A stretch of DNA of 64,000 nt from positions 199,903 to 263,902 of the forward strand of contig NZ_FOVN01000005.1 of the NCBI RefSeq assembly GCF_900115185.1. Direction: 5' to 3'. Every line of letters begins with the position of its first letter. Position 1 is the first letter of the stretch. Source of the DNA: Algorimicrobium echini. Lineage in GTDB: Bacteria; Bacteroidota; Bacteroidia; Flavobacteriales; Flavobacteriaceae. Positions 37,001 through 46,377 of this stretch are shown here, in pieces. A program made the position numbers and the translations under genes. Under the pieces are notes generated by a model, which had not been told where the DNA came from, did no database searches, and saw nothing but the letters and a program-made list of their open reading frames with translations.

Positions 37001-40000
37001 TTAGTTTCCACTAATTATTATTTTTTGTGAGAAATTGTTTCCTGATAAGATGTAAACACCATTTGCGGTGGTTTCAGGGATAGTAACTCTAGCACTACCA
37101 CTATAACCATCGTATTGCGTGTTTGTAATAGTGATAACACGACCGCTTACATCATATAATTTATAATTATCATCAGGGTTAGCGTAAGTAATATTAATAG
37201 TTCCGCCTGAAGCTACTGGATTAGGATATATTGTTGACGAATTAAAAGCAAAACTATCAACACCTAACGTAGAACCATCAAAATAAGGAATTGCAAAGTT
37301 ATAAGCTTCAACACCAATAGTTTCTCCAATAATACGCCCTGGAATATCATCAGCTGGCGGATGAATTCCACCCCAAATTCTTGATAAACTACATTGATCC
37401 GATGCATCCCGATAGGTTGCCCATTGCAGTGTAATATCCATAGAAGGCCCTTCTTCAAAAACTAAAAATTCATTTTTATGAGCTACAAACTCACCCATTC
37501 CACCAGGGAAATATTCATCTCCCGTAATTAGCGTCATAACTTCGGCAGCAGCTCTTGAAAAAGTAGAGTGTCCAGAAACAAAACCAGCAAATGGCGGTGT
37601 AACAAATGATGGTCTTTGGTATGGCCACCAGTCTTCCGATAAAATCCAACCAACACCAGCTGTATCTGTATTTGTGTTACTAACAAAATCGTGACCTCTC
37701 CAAGAGTATAGTTTAATTTTACCAACATTTTGATCGAACCCACCTGCTAGTGGATCTCCAGATTCTACAAGTTCTATAAAACCAGGCTCCAATTTAATAC
37801 CTTGTGGGTTGTAACTTGGTAGCTGATCGTCTGAACTTTGACCCAAATCGGCCATATAACGAATAGCTGAAATTGGACGAATATAGTCATGCCACCCTTT
37901 AATACTCCACGCTGTAATTGCCGCATCATGCATGGCACCACCTAGAATAAAATAAGCTTTCACGTCCCATTCTACAGGTTCTAAGATGGCTCCAGAACCA
38001 TTAAATCTTTTCTCAAGTAATGGATGATCTGAAACGTGATTCAGCAACGTAAACCAATGTCCTGGAGGCGTTTCAGAATCTGGACCATCCGCCCAAAACT
38101 CTGCCAACACTCGTGTATAATCTCCTCGCGGCACCATTTGCGGCTGGTACGGCTGATTAGTAACAGGATTTAAACTTCGGCCAGTTCCAGGATCGCCGCC
38201 ACTAACTCGATTGTAAAAAGTAGGGTATTGCGTATAATCTGTTGGAAACGCAGAAATAGGCGTATTTCCAATTGCTCCAGGAGAAATATCCCACATCACA
38301 CCGTCCGTAGGATCTAAATGAGAACCCCAAACAGACACCATAGAAAAATTCCATTTATATGCCTCACTAGAAGCACTTGTATTGGTATTATCAATATATG
38401 GTGGGTTGGCAGGATTGTGATACACATTATAATTATCGCCATCACGTTGAAATGTTTCTTTATCACCATCTGTCATAGCAAATGGCATAACATCTCCCCA
38501 TTCTGGACTTAAAAAATTTATGACATCGCCATCAATTAAATTCCCACTTTGATCGATATAAGTATCTAAACTTAAAGACTGCCAACGATTAGGATTAATT
38601 AGAGAAACAGCCTCATAAGCTGGTGCTAGAGGTGGATTGGCAGGCTCATAATAAGCATTATCGTAACCGGTTGCCTCTCTTGCTCCGTCAGAATTTCCGT
38701 AATCTATTAAAATTTGACCAATGTAATTCCCTAATTCAGCGGCATTACCAGTTGTATAATCAACTGATGTGACTCCTGTGCTATAACCTAATTGATCCAT
38801 TAAGAAATTGAAGCGTTGCTGGGTTTGAAAAACACCTGGTGAATTTTGAAATCTATGAGTTAATAATCTATACATAGCATAACTTACGGCTTTATTAACC
38901 GATGCAGTATTTCCTTCCAAGGGTGTAAATGCCTGTAACGTACTACTAAAACCATGAACGGTATTTCCAACTAAATAAGGATCTGCGTGTTGACCATTTC
39001 CTGGGTTTTCAATCTTATCATAAATTGCCCATATATCATACATAGCAACACTAGAATGAAATAAATTCCTTGCATGAACGGTAGGTCTTGCAAAATCCTT
39101 TCGGATAGCTTCTAAAAGAGCCTCATTCCAAAGTCTTGCTATGGACACGTTATCTGGTGTTTCATAAATAACGATATCAACATCCAATTCAACAATTGGA
39201 CTTGAACATAACGAACTCGTTTCTTTTACTGTTATTTTTCCGGTATCGTTAATTCCCCATTTTACAACAAGACTACCAGTACCTTGACCACTAACTAATT
39301 CTCCTCCAGTAACAGTCCAAGAAAGTGTAGAGCCAGGATCTGACAATGGATAGGTATAAATTTCTTCATCTAAAAATCCAACAGTGGTAGCTCCTGTTAT
39401 AACATCGGAAGCTAAATATGTACATGAACCATCATCTACAGTTGCAGATGGATTGTAATTACAGGACGTTGGATCGGTACACCCAAATATTTTAACACTT
39501 GGCGCTATCATTAAATCCACCATTCCCACGCCTTCAGTTGCTTTAAAATGAGAATCCGCAGCAATATTTTGGTATGATTCTACAAGTCCAGAAGGCCATT
39601 TTATGGTTACATCACTGATTTGCGTATCTGAATTTAATCCAAAATGCACAGGCTTCATACTTTGTCCTAAAAACCCAACACCATTAAAGTATCGTACAAA
39701 TGTTCCAGAATTTGTTGTTATCGTTACTTGAGTACCTATTGCACTTTTGTTGGAAGTAGTACCTTCTAATGATAATTTAAAGAAATGTACAGGATTTGGA
39801 TCGCCTACATTTAATGTGGAATTCTCATAAAGAAAAGAAGTAATATCACTGTTAGTAAGGTATAAATCTAAATCTCCATCATTGTCATAATCAAAATCTA
39901 ATGCTTCAATACTAATTGTAAGGTCGTGAAGATTAGAGGCTATGGTAGCATTCTCAAAGTTATTATTTCCTTCAACATATTTGTTCTTGTAATAAACGTT

Positions 40001-41071
40001 GTATTCTGCATTTCTATTTTCAAAGGTATAACCATTAGCAATAAATAAATCTTCATCACCATCCAAATCAAAATCTGCAAATGTGTTTCCCCAGGCCCAT
40101 CCATTTCCAGCTATATTGTTAGTTAAGCTTTGTTCAGTAAATGTGTTAACACCCGAGTTTGTAAATAAAGCCGTTTGATCAATACCAGTAATAAAAAAGT
40201 CGAAAAAACCATCGTTATTATAGTCACCCATGGAAATCCCCATGTCGTCAAAATTATTATCTAAGCCAACAGCATTTGCTTGTTCCGTAAAGCTTACACC
40301 TCCATTATTTATGTATAAATAATTTAATTCATCAAAATCATTACTAACATATAAATCCATAAAACCATCATCATTAAAATCGAATGGCATGGCAGTAAAA
40401 CTTTGCCTTGCAGTAACCTCCGCAATTCCTGTTGCAGCTGTTACATCTGTAAATGTTCCATCGGCATTATTATGGTATAGAAGGTTTGTAGAACAACCTC
40501 CCCAATCATTAATATAAATATCTAAAAAACCATCGTTATCATAATCAAACCAAGTAGCTCCCATATATTGACAAGTGGTTGCCAAATTGAAACCTGCTGA
40601 TGCGGTTATGTTAGAAAATGTACCATCACCATTGTTTTGGTATAGTAAAACATTAAAAGTGTTAGTAATAAATAAATCTGGGAAGCCATCATTATTGTAA
40701 TCACCCCAGAAAGCACCTTGTTTAAATCCATCAAAACTATAAAACACACCATTTTGACTGTAGTCTGTAATGAGCATATTGTTTAAACCTGCTGCTACTG
40801 TTACATCCGTAAATGAACCATCATTATTATTTCTAAATAATTTACTATGTGTGCGTTCAATACCGTTTACATCAATAGCTTCAGCTACAACAAAAATATC
40901 CATAACGTTATCTCCATCATAATCCGCTACAGCAACACCACTATTTTGTTCAAGGTTTCCTAAACCTGAAACCGCTTCTGCTCGTTGAAAAACTTGTGCT
41001 GTAGATTGTAGTGCACAAGTCATTAAAATCAGGTTTAGTAATAAACCTTTGAATAGTTGATTCTTCCTCAT
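37001..41071 (-). CDS. Secreted beta-propeller / ASPIC-UnbV / vanadium-haloperoxidase fusion with type IX sorting domain
   Basis: A 1356-residue secreted protein. Signal peptide to about 26. Residues 30-430 carry seven FG-GAP/VCBS-type calcium motifs (for example DYNNDGFPDLFI and DFNDDGFMDLYV), enough for a seven-bladed propeller. An ASPIC/UnbV domain follows (435-515), then a GCTDPTSCNYNP-type Cys motif near 525 and an Ig-like piece. Residues about 640-1265 are PAP2/vanadium-haloperoxidase-like with all three vanadate-site motifs: KGWHDYIRP (K-x6-RP, near 1058), VSGH (near 1168; classic PSGH) and SRIWGGIHPPAD (SR-x5-H-x3-D, near 1237). The last 80 residues are a type IX sorting domain (IYPNPVASGG). 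The ATG at 41071 gives the normal signal peptide. A PAP2 phosphatase activity is the alternative. Confidence 0.88.
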   Translation of the reverse strand: MRKNQLFKGLLLNLILMTCALQSTAQVFQRAEAVSGLGNLEQNSGVAVADYDGDNVMDIFVVAEAIDVNGIERTHSKLFRNNNDGSFTDVTVAAGLNNMLITDYSQNGVFYSFDGFKQGAFWGDYNNDGFPDLFITNTFNVLLYQNNGDGTFSNITASAGFNLATTCQYMGATWFDYDNDGFLDIYINDWGGCSTNLLYHNNADGTFTDVTAATGIAEVTARQSFTAMPFDFNDDGFMDLYVSNDFDELNYLYINNGGVSFTEQANAVGLDNNFDDMGISMGDYNNDGFFDFFITGIDQTALFTNSGVNTFTEQSLTNNIAGNGWAWGNTFADFDLDGDEDLFIANGYTFENRNAEYNVYYKNKYVEGNNNFENATIASNLHDLTISIEALDFDYDNDGDLDLYLTNSDITSFLYENSTLNVGDPNPVHFFKLSLEGTTSNKSAIGTQVTITTNSGTFVRYFNGVGFLGQSMKPVHFGLNSDTQISDVTIKWPSGLVESYQNIAADSHFKATEGVGMVDLMIAPSVKIFGCTDPTSCNYNPSATVDDGSCTYLASDVITGATTVGFLDEEIYTYPLSDPGSTLSWTVTGGELVSGQGTGSLVVKWGINDTGKITVKETSSLCSSPIVELDVDIVIYETPDNVSIARLWNEALLEAIRKDFARPTVHARNLFHSSVAMYDIWAIYDKIENPGNGQHADPYLVGNTVHGFSSTLQAFTPLEGNTASVNKAVSYAMYRLLTHRFQNSPGVFQTQQRFNFLMDQLGYSTGVTSVDYTTGNAAELGNYIGQILIDYGNSDGAREATGYDNAYYEPANPPLAPAYEAVSLINPNRWQSLSLDTYIDQSGNLIDGDVINFLSPEWGDVMPFAMTDGDKETFQRDGDNYNVYHNPANPPYIDNTNTSASSEAYKWNFSMVSVWGSHLDPTDGVMWDISPGAIGNTPISAFPTDYTQYPTFYNRVSGGDPGTGRSLNPVTNQPYQPQMVPRGDYTRVLAEFWADGPDSETPPGHWFTLLNHVSDHPLLEKRFNGSGAILEPVEWDVKAYFILGGAMHDAAITAWSIKGWHDYIRPISAIRYMADLGQSSDDQLPSYNPQGIKLEPGFIELVESGDPLAGGFDQNVGKIKLYSWRGHDFVSNTNTDTAGVGWILSEDWWPYQRPSFVTPPFAGFVSGHSTFSRAAAEVMTLITGDEYFPGGMGEFVAHKNEFLVFEEGPSMDITLQWATYRDASDQCSLSRIWGGIHPPADDIPGRIIGETIGVEAYNFAIPYFDGSTLGVDSFAFNSSTIYPNPVASGGTINITYANPDDNYKLYDVSGRVITITNTQYDGYSGSARVTIPETTANGVYILSGNNFSQKIIISGN

Positions 41072-41226
41072 AATGATTAATATTTTAATCAAAAGAAACA
41101 CTATTTATTATTATTTAAAAATATATTCTACCAAGTGCCAAATAATTACTTTCAATGGTATTTTAAGTAAGAAAAGTTCTTAACTAAACGTTAAACAAAA
41201 CGCTCAATATTCTGATATCATGAATT

Positions 41227-41910
41227 TTATGGCGTAGAATTAGACACTTGCAATAGTTTTCCATTAAAGTGTTTGCACCCTGTTACGGCAAAATTATAAA
41301 TATATTCAGCCATCGATTTTGGTGTCATTGGCACTTCAAACCCTGGAAAAGCTTCTGCAAGCATTTCGGTTTGAACAGCACCTAATGCTAAAACATTAAA
41401 AGCTATTTTAGTTTCTTTATATTCTTCAGCCCACAATTCGGTAAGTGTAATAACAGCTGCTTTGCTTGAACTATATGCTGCCAATCCTGGGAATTTCATA
41501 CTACCCTGAACGCCACCCATAGAACTGATAGTTACAACATGACTAGGGTTTCTCATAAAAGGTAAAACAATTCGTGTCATTTCCGCTACACCAAAGACGT
41601 TGGTTTTATAAACAAATTCAAAATCATCCATTGTTGTTTCTGAAAATGGCTTATTAAGAATTGCTCCTGCGTTATTTATAAGAATATCGACGTGTTTCCA
41701 TTCATTTTTTATGAACGTCTCAATCTTATGAAAATCCGTTTTTCTAGATAGGTCAAATGGCAATGCCGTAACGTGAGTCAGTTTTAAATCTGAAATGGGT
41801 TTCTCATTTCTAGAAAGCGCCAAAACTTTGTAACCTTGTTCTGAAAACAATTTAACCAATTCAAAACCGATACCTCTGCTTGTACCGGTAATTATAACGT
41901 GTTTACTCAT
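41227..41910 (-). CDS. Short-chain dehydrogenase/reductase
   Basis: A 227-residue SDR. NAD(P) motif TGTSRGIGFE at residues 8-17, NNAG (near 80), catalytic Ser in TISSMGG, and YSSSK with Tyr/Lys (near 148-152). NADP preference is possible from the Arg after the glycine motif. The substrate is unknown. It overlaps the end of the upstream M28 peptidase gene by 8 nt and is translated after it. Confidence 0.9.
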   Translation of the reverse strand: MSKHVIITGTSRGIGFELVKLFSEQGYKVLALSRNEKPISDLKLTHVTALPFDLSRKTDFHKIETFIKNEWKHVDILINNAGAILNKPFSETTMDDFEFVYKTNVFGVAEMTRIVLPFMRNPSHVVTISSMGGVQGSMKFPGLAAYSSSKAAVITLTELWAEEYKETKIAFNVLALGAVQTEMLAEAFPGFEVPMTPKSMAEYIYNFAVTGCKHFNGKLLQVSNSTP

Positions 41911-42868
41911 TAGTCATTTGAATTTCTTTGGTTACTGTATTACTCATTTTTTCAATACCAGGAATGAGTTGGTTAATTAAGCGAGCCATATGATCATAAT
42001 CTAACTTATCAATTTCGTCATCTACATGATGGTAAAAATCATAATTAGACAAATCGCAAGATGAAATGGTATGTGCTGGCATTTTAAACATTTCATAAAA
42101 CGGATAATTGTCAGATGCTTTAAACAAATTGTACTGTTTAGCCACTTCTGACTCTCCTAAAAAATTGGAACCTATGTAATCATTAATTTTTTCTGCCATG
42201 TTAGATTTTCCATAACCTGTTAAAAAGGCTACATATTCACGATCTTTAAAAGGAACTCCAATCATTTCCATATTCACAACCGTGTATAAATTGGCATTTT
42301 CATCTTTAAGTCTTTTAGCTAAATGTTTAGACCCTAATAACCCCATTTCTTCTGCAGAAAATAACACAAACATAAAACTACGTTTATTTGTTTTTTTAGC
42401 GCCAAAATAACGAGCCATGGCTAAAACCGCAGAGGTTCCTGCCGCATTATCATTTGCTCCGTTTGCAATTGAATCAGTTTCAACCATTTTTGCCTTGGTT
42501 CCAATATGGTCATAATGGGCACCAATAATAATGATTTCTTTTTTTAGTGTTGCATCTGTACCTTCTAGAAAACCAACCACGTTATAGGCGTCCAATTCGC
42601 CGACTTTAAAATCGTCACGATATGTTTCATAATAAGGTCTAACCCCAAATTCTTTTAGTTGTTTTTCAATATAATTTGCAGAAACTTTAATTCCGTTACT
42701 ACCTGTTCCTCTACCCATTTGGGCATCAGAAGCCAAAAAAGAAACGGTTTCTTTTACCTCATTGGATGTAATTACAACATTTTCAACAGTTACAGTTTGC
42801 TGATTTTCTTGTTTTGCTTTACAACTAAATATACTGATGACAACAAATAATAAGATGAGATTTTTCAT
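41903..42868 (-). CDS. M28 family metallopeptidase lipoprotein
   Basis: A 321-residue zinc aminopeptidase-like protein. Lipobox ISIFSC (Cys about 16). M28 metal ligands are visible: GAHYDHIG (His), GANDNAAGTSAVL (Asp), FSAEEMGLLGS (Glu pair), VNMEMIG and the C-terminal YHHVDDEID (His). The subfamily resembles bacterial aminopeptidases with an N-terminal propeptide-like region. It overlaps the SDR gene by 8 nt, so the two form an operon. Confidence 0.9.
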   Translation of the reverse strand: MKNLILLFVVISIFSCKAKQENQQTVTVENVVITSNEVKETVSFLASDAQMGRGTGSNGIKVSANYIEKQLKEFGVRPYYETYRDDFKVGELDAYNVVGFLEGTDATLKKEIIIIGAHYDHIGTKAKMVETDSIANGANDNAAGTSAVLAMARYFGAKKTNKRSFMFVLFSAEEMGLLGSKHLAKRLKDENANLYTVVNMEMIGVPFKDREYVAFLTGYGKSNMAEKINDYIGSNFLGESEVAKQYNLFKASDNYPFYEMFKMPAHTISSCDLSNYDFYHHVDDEIDKLDYDHMARLINQLIPGIEKMSNTVTKEIQMTNE

Positions 42869-42923
42869 ATAAATAAAACGGGTTTTTACCTTAAAAATAA
42901 GGGTGATATGATTATGGTTTAAA

Positions 42924-42962
42924 TATAAAAAAATCCTGCTAGGTTATAAGCAGGATTTTGTA
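42924..42962. terminator. pdhC terminator
   Basis: AAAATCCTGCT / AGCAGGATTTT stem with flanking A/T runs, directly after the pdhC stop on the minus strand. Confidence 0.82.
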
Positions 42963-42990
42963 AATATATAAAGGTCTTTTTAATTTTCAA

Positions 42991-44694
42991 TTACACTAAC
43001 ATGGTAATTGGATTCTCAATATATCCTTTTAAAGTCAATAGAAATTCTGATCCCGTTGCACCATCAACTGTCCTATGGTCGCAAGCCATTGTTAATTTCA
43101 TGGTGTTTCCTACAACTATTTGGCCATTTTTGACAACAGGTTTCTCAACAATTGCTCCAACCGATAAAATAGCTGAATTTGGTTGATTGATAATAGATGT
43201 AAAACTTTCAATTCCAAACATGCCTAAATTTGAAATGGTAAAGGTACTACCTTCCATTTCTTGAGGTGTCAGCTTTTTGTTTTTTGCTTTCACAGCAAAC
43301 TCTTTTACAGCGGCTCCAATTTGCGGTAAAGATTGTTCATTAGCAAAGCGAACCACAGGCACTACCAATCCGTCTGGAACCGCAACAGCTACACCTATAT
43401 GAACATGATTATTTAATTTCATTTTATCATCAAACCATTGCGAGTTTACTTGCGGATGTTTCTTTAAGGCCAATGCACACGCTTTGACAATAATATCATT
43501 AAAAGAAATTTTAGTCTCTGGTAATGAGTTATATTGTGTACGGAACGCAATAGCATTTTCCATATCGAACTCCACGTTTAAATAGTAATGAGGCGCTGTA
43601 AATTTAGATTCCGCTAAACGTTTAGCAATAACTTTACGCATTTGCGAATGCTTCACCTCGTCAAAATCCTCTTCGCCTGTAGGCACAAATTTACCAACTG
43701 AAGAAGACGTGCTTGCTTTAGGTTTGTAGTTTTCAATATCCCGTTTTACAATACGTCCATTTTCTGCAGAACCTGATATTTGTGAGATATCAATACCACG
43801 TTCTTCAGCCATTTTTTTTGCTAATGGCGAAATAAATATACGTCCTGAAGTTTCTGTTGATTCCTTTGATGTTTTCTCAACGGTTTCCGAAGCTGCAGTT
43901 GTTTCTTTTTTCGAATCTGATGTTGGTGCCTTTTTCTCTTCAGATTTTGGCTTTTCTGACTGGTTGTCCAACTTTTTGGAAGTCCCTTCTGCTTTAAAGT
44001 TTTTGGCAATATTGGAAACATCAGTACCTTCTGGTCCAATAATAGCCAACAGCGCATCTACTTTTGCGGACTCTCCTTCATCAAGCCCAACGTGCAATAA
44101 GGTTCCCGATTGAAAGGATTCAAATTCCATGGTAGCTTTATCGGTTTCTATTTCGGCCAAAATATCACCTTCTTCTACCGTATCACCTATTTTTTTCAAC
44201 CAGGTAGCTACGGTTCCTTCTTCCATGGTATCACTTAATCGTGGCATGGTAACAACGGTTACACCTTCTGGCAATTCAGTTTCCTCACTACTATCGTCTT
44301 TAGTAGAATCTTCAACGTTATTATCTTCAGACTCATCGTTAGATTTATCTTCTGAATCATTTTCAGAATCGTCCTCGTCTGTATCCGCAGATTCAGATGT
44401 ATCCGCTTCTTTTTTGGCTTTAGAATCTCCTTTTAACAAATCTGAAATATCTTCACCTTCCTCGCCGATAATAGCTAAAAGCTCATCTACTTTGGTTGTT
44501 TCACCTTCTTGAACACCAATATGTAATAAGGTGCCTTCGTGAAACGATTCGAACTCCATTGTGGCTTTGTCTGTTTCAATTTCAGCAAGGATATCACCTT
44601 CTTCAATCTTATCTCCAACTTGCTTCAACCACGTAGCAACAGTACCCTCTTCCATGGTATCGCTTAAACGTGGCATGTTTATAATTTCAGCCAT
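42991..44694 (-). CDS. pdhC: Pyruvate dehydrogenase E2, dihydrolipoamide acetyltransferase
   Basis: E2 core of the pyruvate dehydrogenase complex, 567 residues. Two lipoyl domains (about 1-75 and 148-222), each with the lipoylated Lys in ETDKATMEFES, separated by an extremely acidic linker (about 95-140). Then a Lys/Ser/Thr-rich linker, the E3/E1-binding domain (ISPLAKKMAEERGIDISQIS, near 290), and the catalytic domain ending with DHRTVDGA. It begins 3 nt after pdhA, so translation is coupled. E1 beta and E3 are not in this window. Confidence 0.96.
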   Translation of the reverse strand: MAEIINMPRLSDTMEEGTVATWLKQVGDKIEEGDILAEIETDKATMEFESFHEGTLLHIGVQEGETTKVDELLAIIGEEGEDISDLLKGDSKAKKEADTSESADTDEDDSENDSEDKSNDESEDNNVEDSTKDDSSEETELPEGVTVVTMPRLSDTMEEGTVATWLKKIGDTVEEGDILAEIETDKATMEFESFQSGTLLHVGLDEGESAKVDALLAIIGPEGTDVSNIAKNFKAEGTSKKLDNQSEKPKSEEKKAPTSDSKKETTAASETVEKTSKESTETSGRIFISPLAKKMAEERGIDISQISGSAENGRIVKRDIENYKPKASTSSSVGKFVPTGEEDFDEVKHSQMRKVIAKRLAESKFTAPHYYLNVEFDMENAIAFRTQYNSLPETKISFNDIIVKACALALKKHPQVNSQWFDDKMKLNNHVHIGVAVAVPDGLVVPVVRFANEQSLPQIGAAVKEFAVKAKNKKLTPQEMEGSTFTISNLGMFGIESFTSIINQPNSAILSVGAIVEKPVVKNGQIVVGNTMKLTMACDHRTVDGATGSEFLLTLKGYIENPITMLV

Positions 44695-44697
44695 TGT

Positions 44698-45696
44698 TTA
44701 TAGTTTATGTTGTATAAATGGATAATCTTCTTGTTCGTAAACTGCATCGTACATCACATTTTTTTCAGGATATGGTGACTCTTCTGCAAACTTCTCACAT
44801 TCACTAACCAAGTCCTTCACACGTTTATCAATTTTCTTGATATCTGCTTCAGTGGCATAGCCTTCAGCAAGAATAATATCTTTTACTTGTGTAATCGGAT
44901 CAATTTTCTGGTATTCAGCTACCTCATCTTTGGTTCTGTAATGTTGCGCATCACTCATAGAATGCCCTCTGTAACGATAAGTTTTTAGCTCCAAAAATGT
45001 TGGACCATCTCCACGTCTAGCGCGTTGAATTGCTTCATCAAAAGCTTCTGCAACTTTAATTGGGTTCATGCCATCTACGGGTCCGCAAGGCATTTCATAT
45101 CCTAGGCCAAGTTTCCAAATATCCGTATGGTTTGCCGTACGTTCTACAGAAGTTCCCATAGCATAGCCATTGTTTTCACAAACGAAAACAACCGGTAGCT
45201 TCCATAACATGGCTAAATTAAACGTTTCATGAAGCGAACCTTGTCTTGCTGCACCATCACCAAAACAGCATAATGTAACCGCATCACTTCCATGATACTT
45301 ATCACCAAAAGCAATACCTGCTCCTAATGGAATTTGACCTCCAACAATACCATGGCCTCCATAAAAACGGTGTTCTTTAGAAAAAATATGCATAGAACCA
45401 CCTAAACCTTGAGACGTTCCTGTTGCTTTTCCATACAATTCAGCCATAACACGTTTAGGATCCACACCCATACCAATTGGTTGCACGTGATTCCTGTAAG
45501 CTGTAATCATTTTATCTTTGGTTAAATCCATAGCATGCAAAGCGCCTGCTAAAATGGCTTCCTGACCATTATATAAGTGAAGAAATCCTCTTACTTTTTG
45601 TTGAATGTACACAGCAGCTAGTTTGTCTTCAAACTTTCTCCAGAAATACATATCCTCATACCACTTTAGGTATACTTCTTTGGTTATCTTTTGCAT
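44698..45696 (-). CDS. pdhA: Pyruvate dehydrogenase E1 component subunit alpha
   Basis: Thiamine-diphosphate E1 alpha subunit, 332 residues. The TPP motif starts GDGAARQGS and ends NNGYAMGTS, and the phosphorylation-loop region YRYRGHSMSDAQHYRTKDE is typical of PdhA. It is only the alpha half; the beta subunit must be encoded elsewhere. A TACTTTTG -7 candidate lies 30 nt upstream. Confidence 0.96.
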   Translation of the reverse strand: MQKITKEVYLKWYEDMYFWRKFEDKLAAVYIQQKVRGFLHLYNGQEAILAGALHAMDLTKDKMITAYRNHVQPIGMGVDPKRVMAELYGKATGTSQGLGGSMHIFSKEHRFYGGHGIVGGQIPLGAGIAFGDKYHGSDAVTLCCFGDGAARQGSLHETFNLAMLWKLPVVFVCENNGYAMGTSVERTANHTDIWKLGLGYEMPCGPVDGMNPIKVAEAFDEAIQRARRGDGPTFLELKTYRYRGHSMSDAQHYRTKDEVAEYQKIDPITQVKDIILAEGYATEADIKKIDKRVKDLVSECEKFAEESPYPEKNVMYDAVYEQEDYPFIQHKL

Positions 45697-45725
45697 TAGT
45701 TACGTTAATTTAATAAACGAATAAA

Positions 45726-45733
45726 CAAAAGTA
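45726..45733 (-). promoter_or_regulatory. -7 candidate of pdhA
   Basis: Minus-strand TACTTTTG, a TAnnTTTG match, about 30 nt upstream of the pdhA start in the gap after cdd. Confidence 0.4.
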
Positions 45734-45807
45734 ACACTTTACTTATTAACGAAAAAACCGAAAATCGTAAAAATTTATTTAATCCAATTTTTATGATTCA
45801 TGAATCG

Positions 45808-46290
45808 TTATAAAAAAGTCTTATCAAAAATTAAAGGCAGTAAATTTGCCAGTGATTCCGATTTAACAACTTTGCCTGTTTCACCCATAAAATAGATTTC
45901 AATAGGTGCGTTTTGCTTGACTTCGTATTCTGCTATTGCTTGACGACAAGCACCACAGGGTGGAATTGGCGACATGGTATGTTTAACATTAGATCCAGCA
46001 ATGATGGCCATTCTGACAACCTTGACATCTGGAAATTGCGAACCAGCGTAATAGATTGCTGTACGTTCAGCACATAAGCCAGACGGATAAGAAGCATTTT
46101 CTTGATTATTTCCTGTAATAATCTCACCATTGTCTAGTAGCAATGCGGCACCAACACTAAAGTTAGAATAAGGAGCATATGCTTTGCTTCTAGCTTCTGT
46201 AGCCTTTGTCATTAAAACAGCTACTTCCTCTGGTAGTTCATCATAATTATCATAAACTTGTAAAATGGATTCTATTTTTACTTCTTTCAT
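45808..46290 (-). CDS. cdd: Cytidine deaminase
   Basis: Deaminates cytidine and deoxycytidine in pyrimidine salvage, 160 residues. Zinc site seen in CAERTAIY (Cys, catalytic Glu) and PPCGACRQA (two Cys), the tetrameric CDA pattern. The N-terminal part has YAPYSNFSVGAALLL. It lies between porV and pdhA on the minus strand; a terminator separates it from porV. Confidence 0.96.
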   Translation of the reverse strand: MKEVKIESILQVYDNYDELPEEVAVLMTKATEARSKAYAPYSNFSVGAALLLDNGEIITGNNQENASYPSGLCAERTAIYYAGSQFPDVKVVRMAIIAGSNVKHTMSPIPPCGACRQAIAEYEVKQNAPIEIYFMGETGKVVKSESLANLLPLIFDKTFL

Positions 46291-46325
46291 AATCTATTTA
46301 TTAAGAAACTAAATTGGTGTTAGAC

Positions 46326-46358
46326 AAAAAAACTATTGCAAATTGCAATAGTTTTTAG
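46326..46358. terminator. porV terminator
   Basis: AAAAACTATTGC / GCAATAGTTTTT stem with a 5-nt loop, right after the porV stop on the minus strand. Confidence 0.83.
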
Positions 46359-46377
46359 TTTTAATAATATGTCTGGA

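Noticed and set aside
39900-41000. Repeated DNA pattern considered as a tandem repeat or CRISPR
   Set aside because: The repeats are the codons of the VCBS/FG-GAP calcium motifs, irregularly spaced and diverged at DNA level; no spacer pattern.
44129-44512. 127-codon Ser-rich open frame on the plus strand
   Set aside because: Antisense to the second lipoyl domain and acidic linker of pdhC; low complexity reflects the linker.
42995-44694. Internal duplication suggesting an assembly error in pdhC
   Set aside because: Two lipoyl domains are normal for E2 and differ at many residues and in length of linker.
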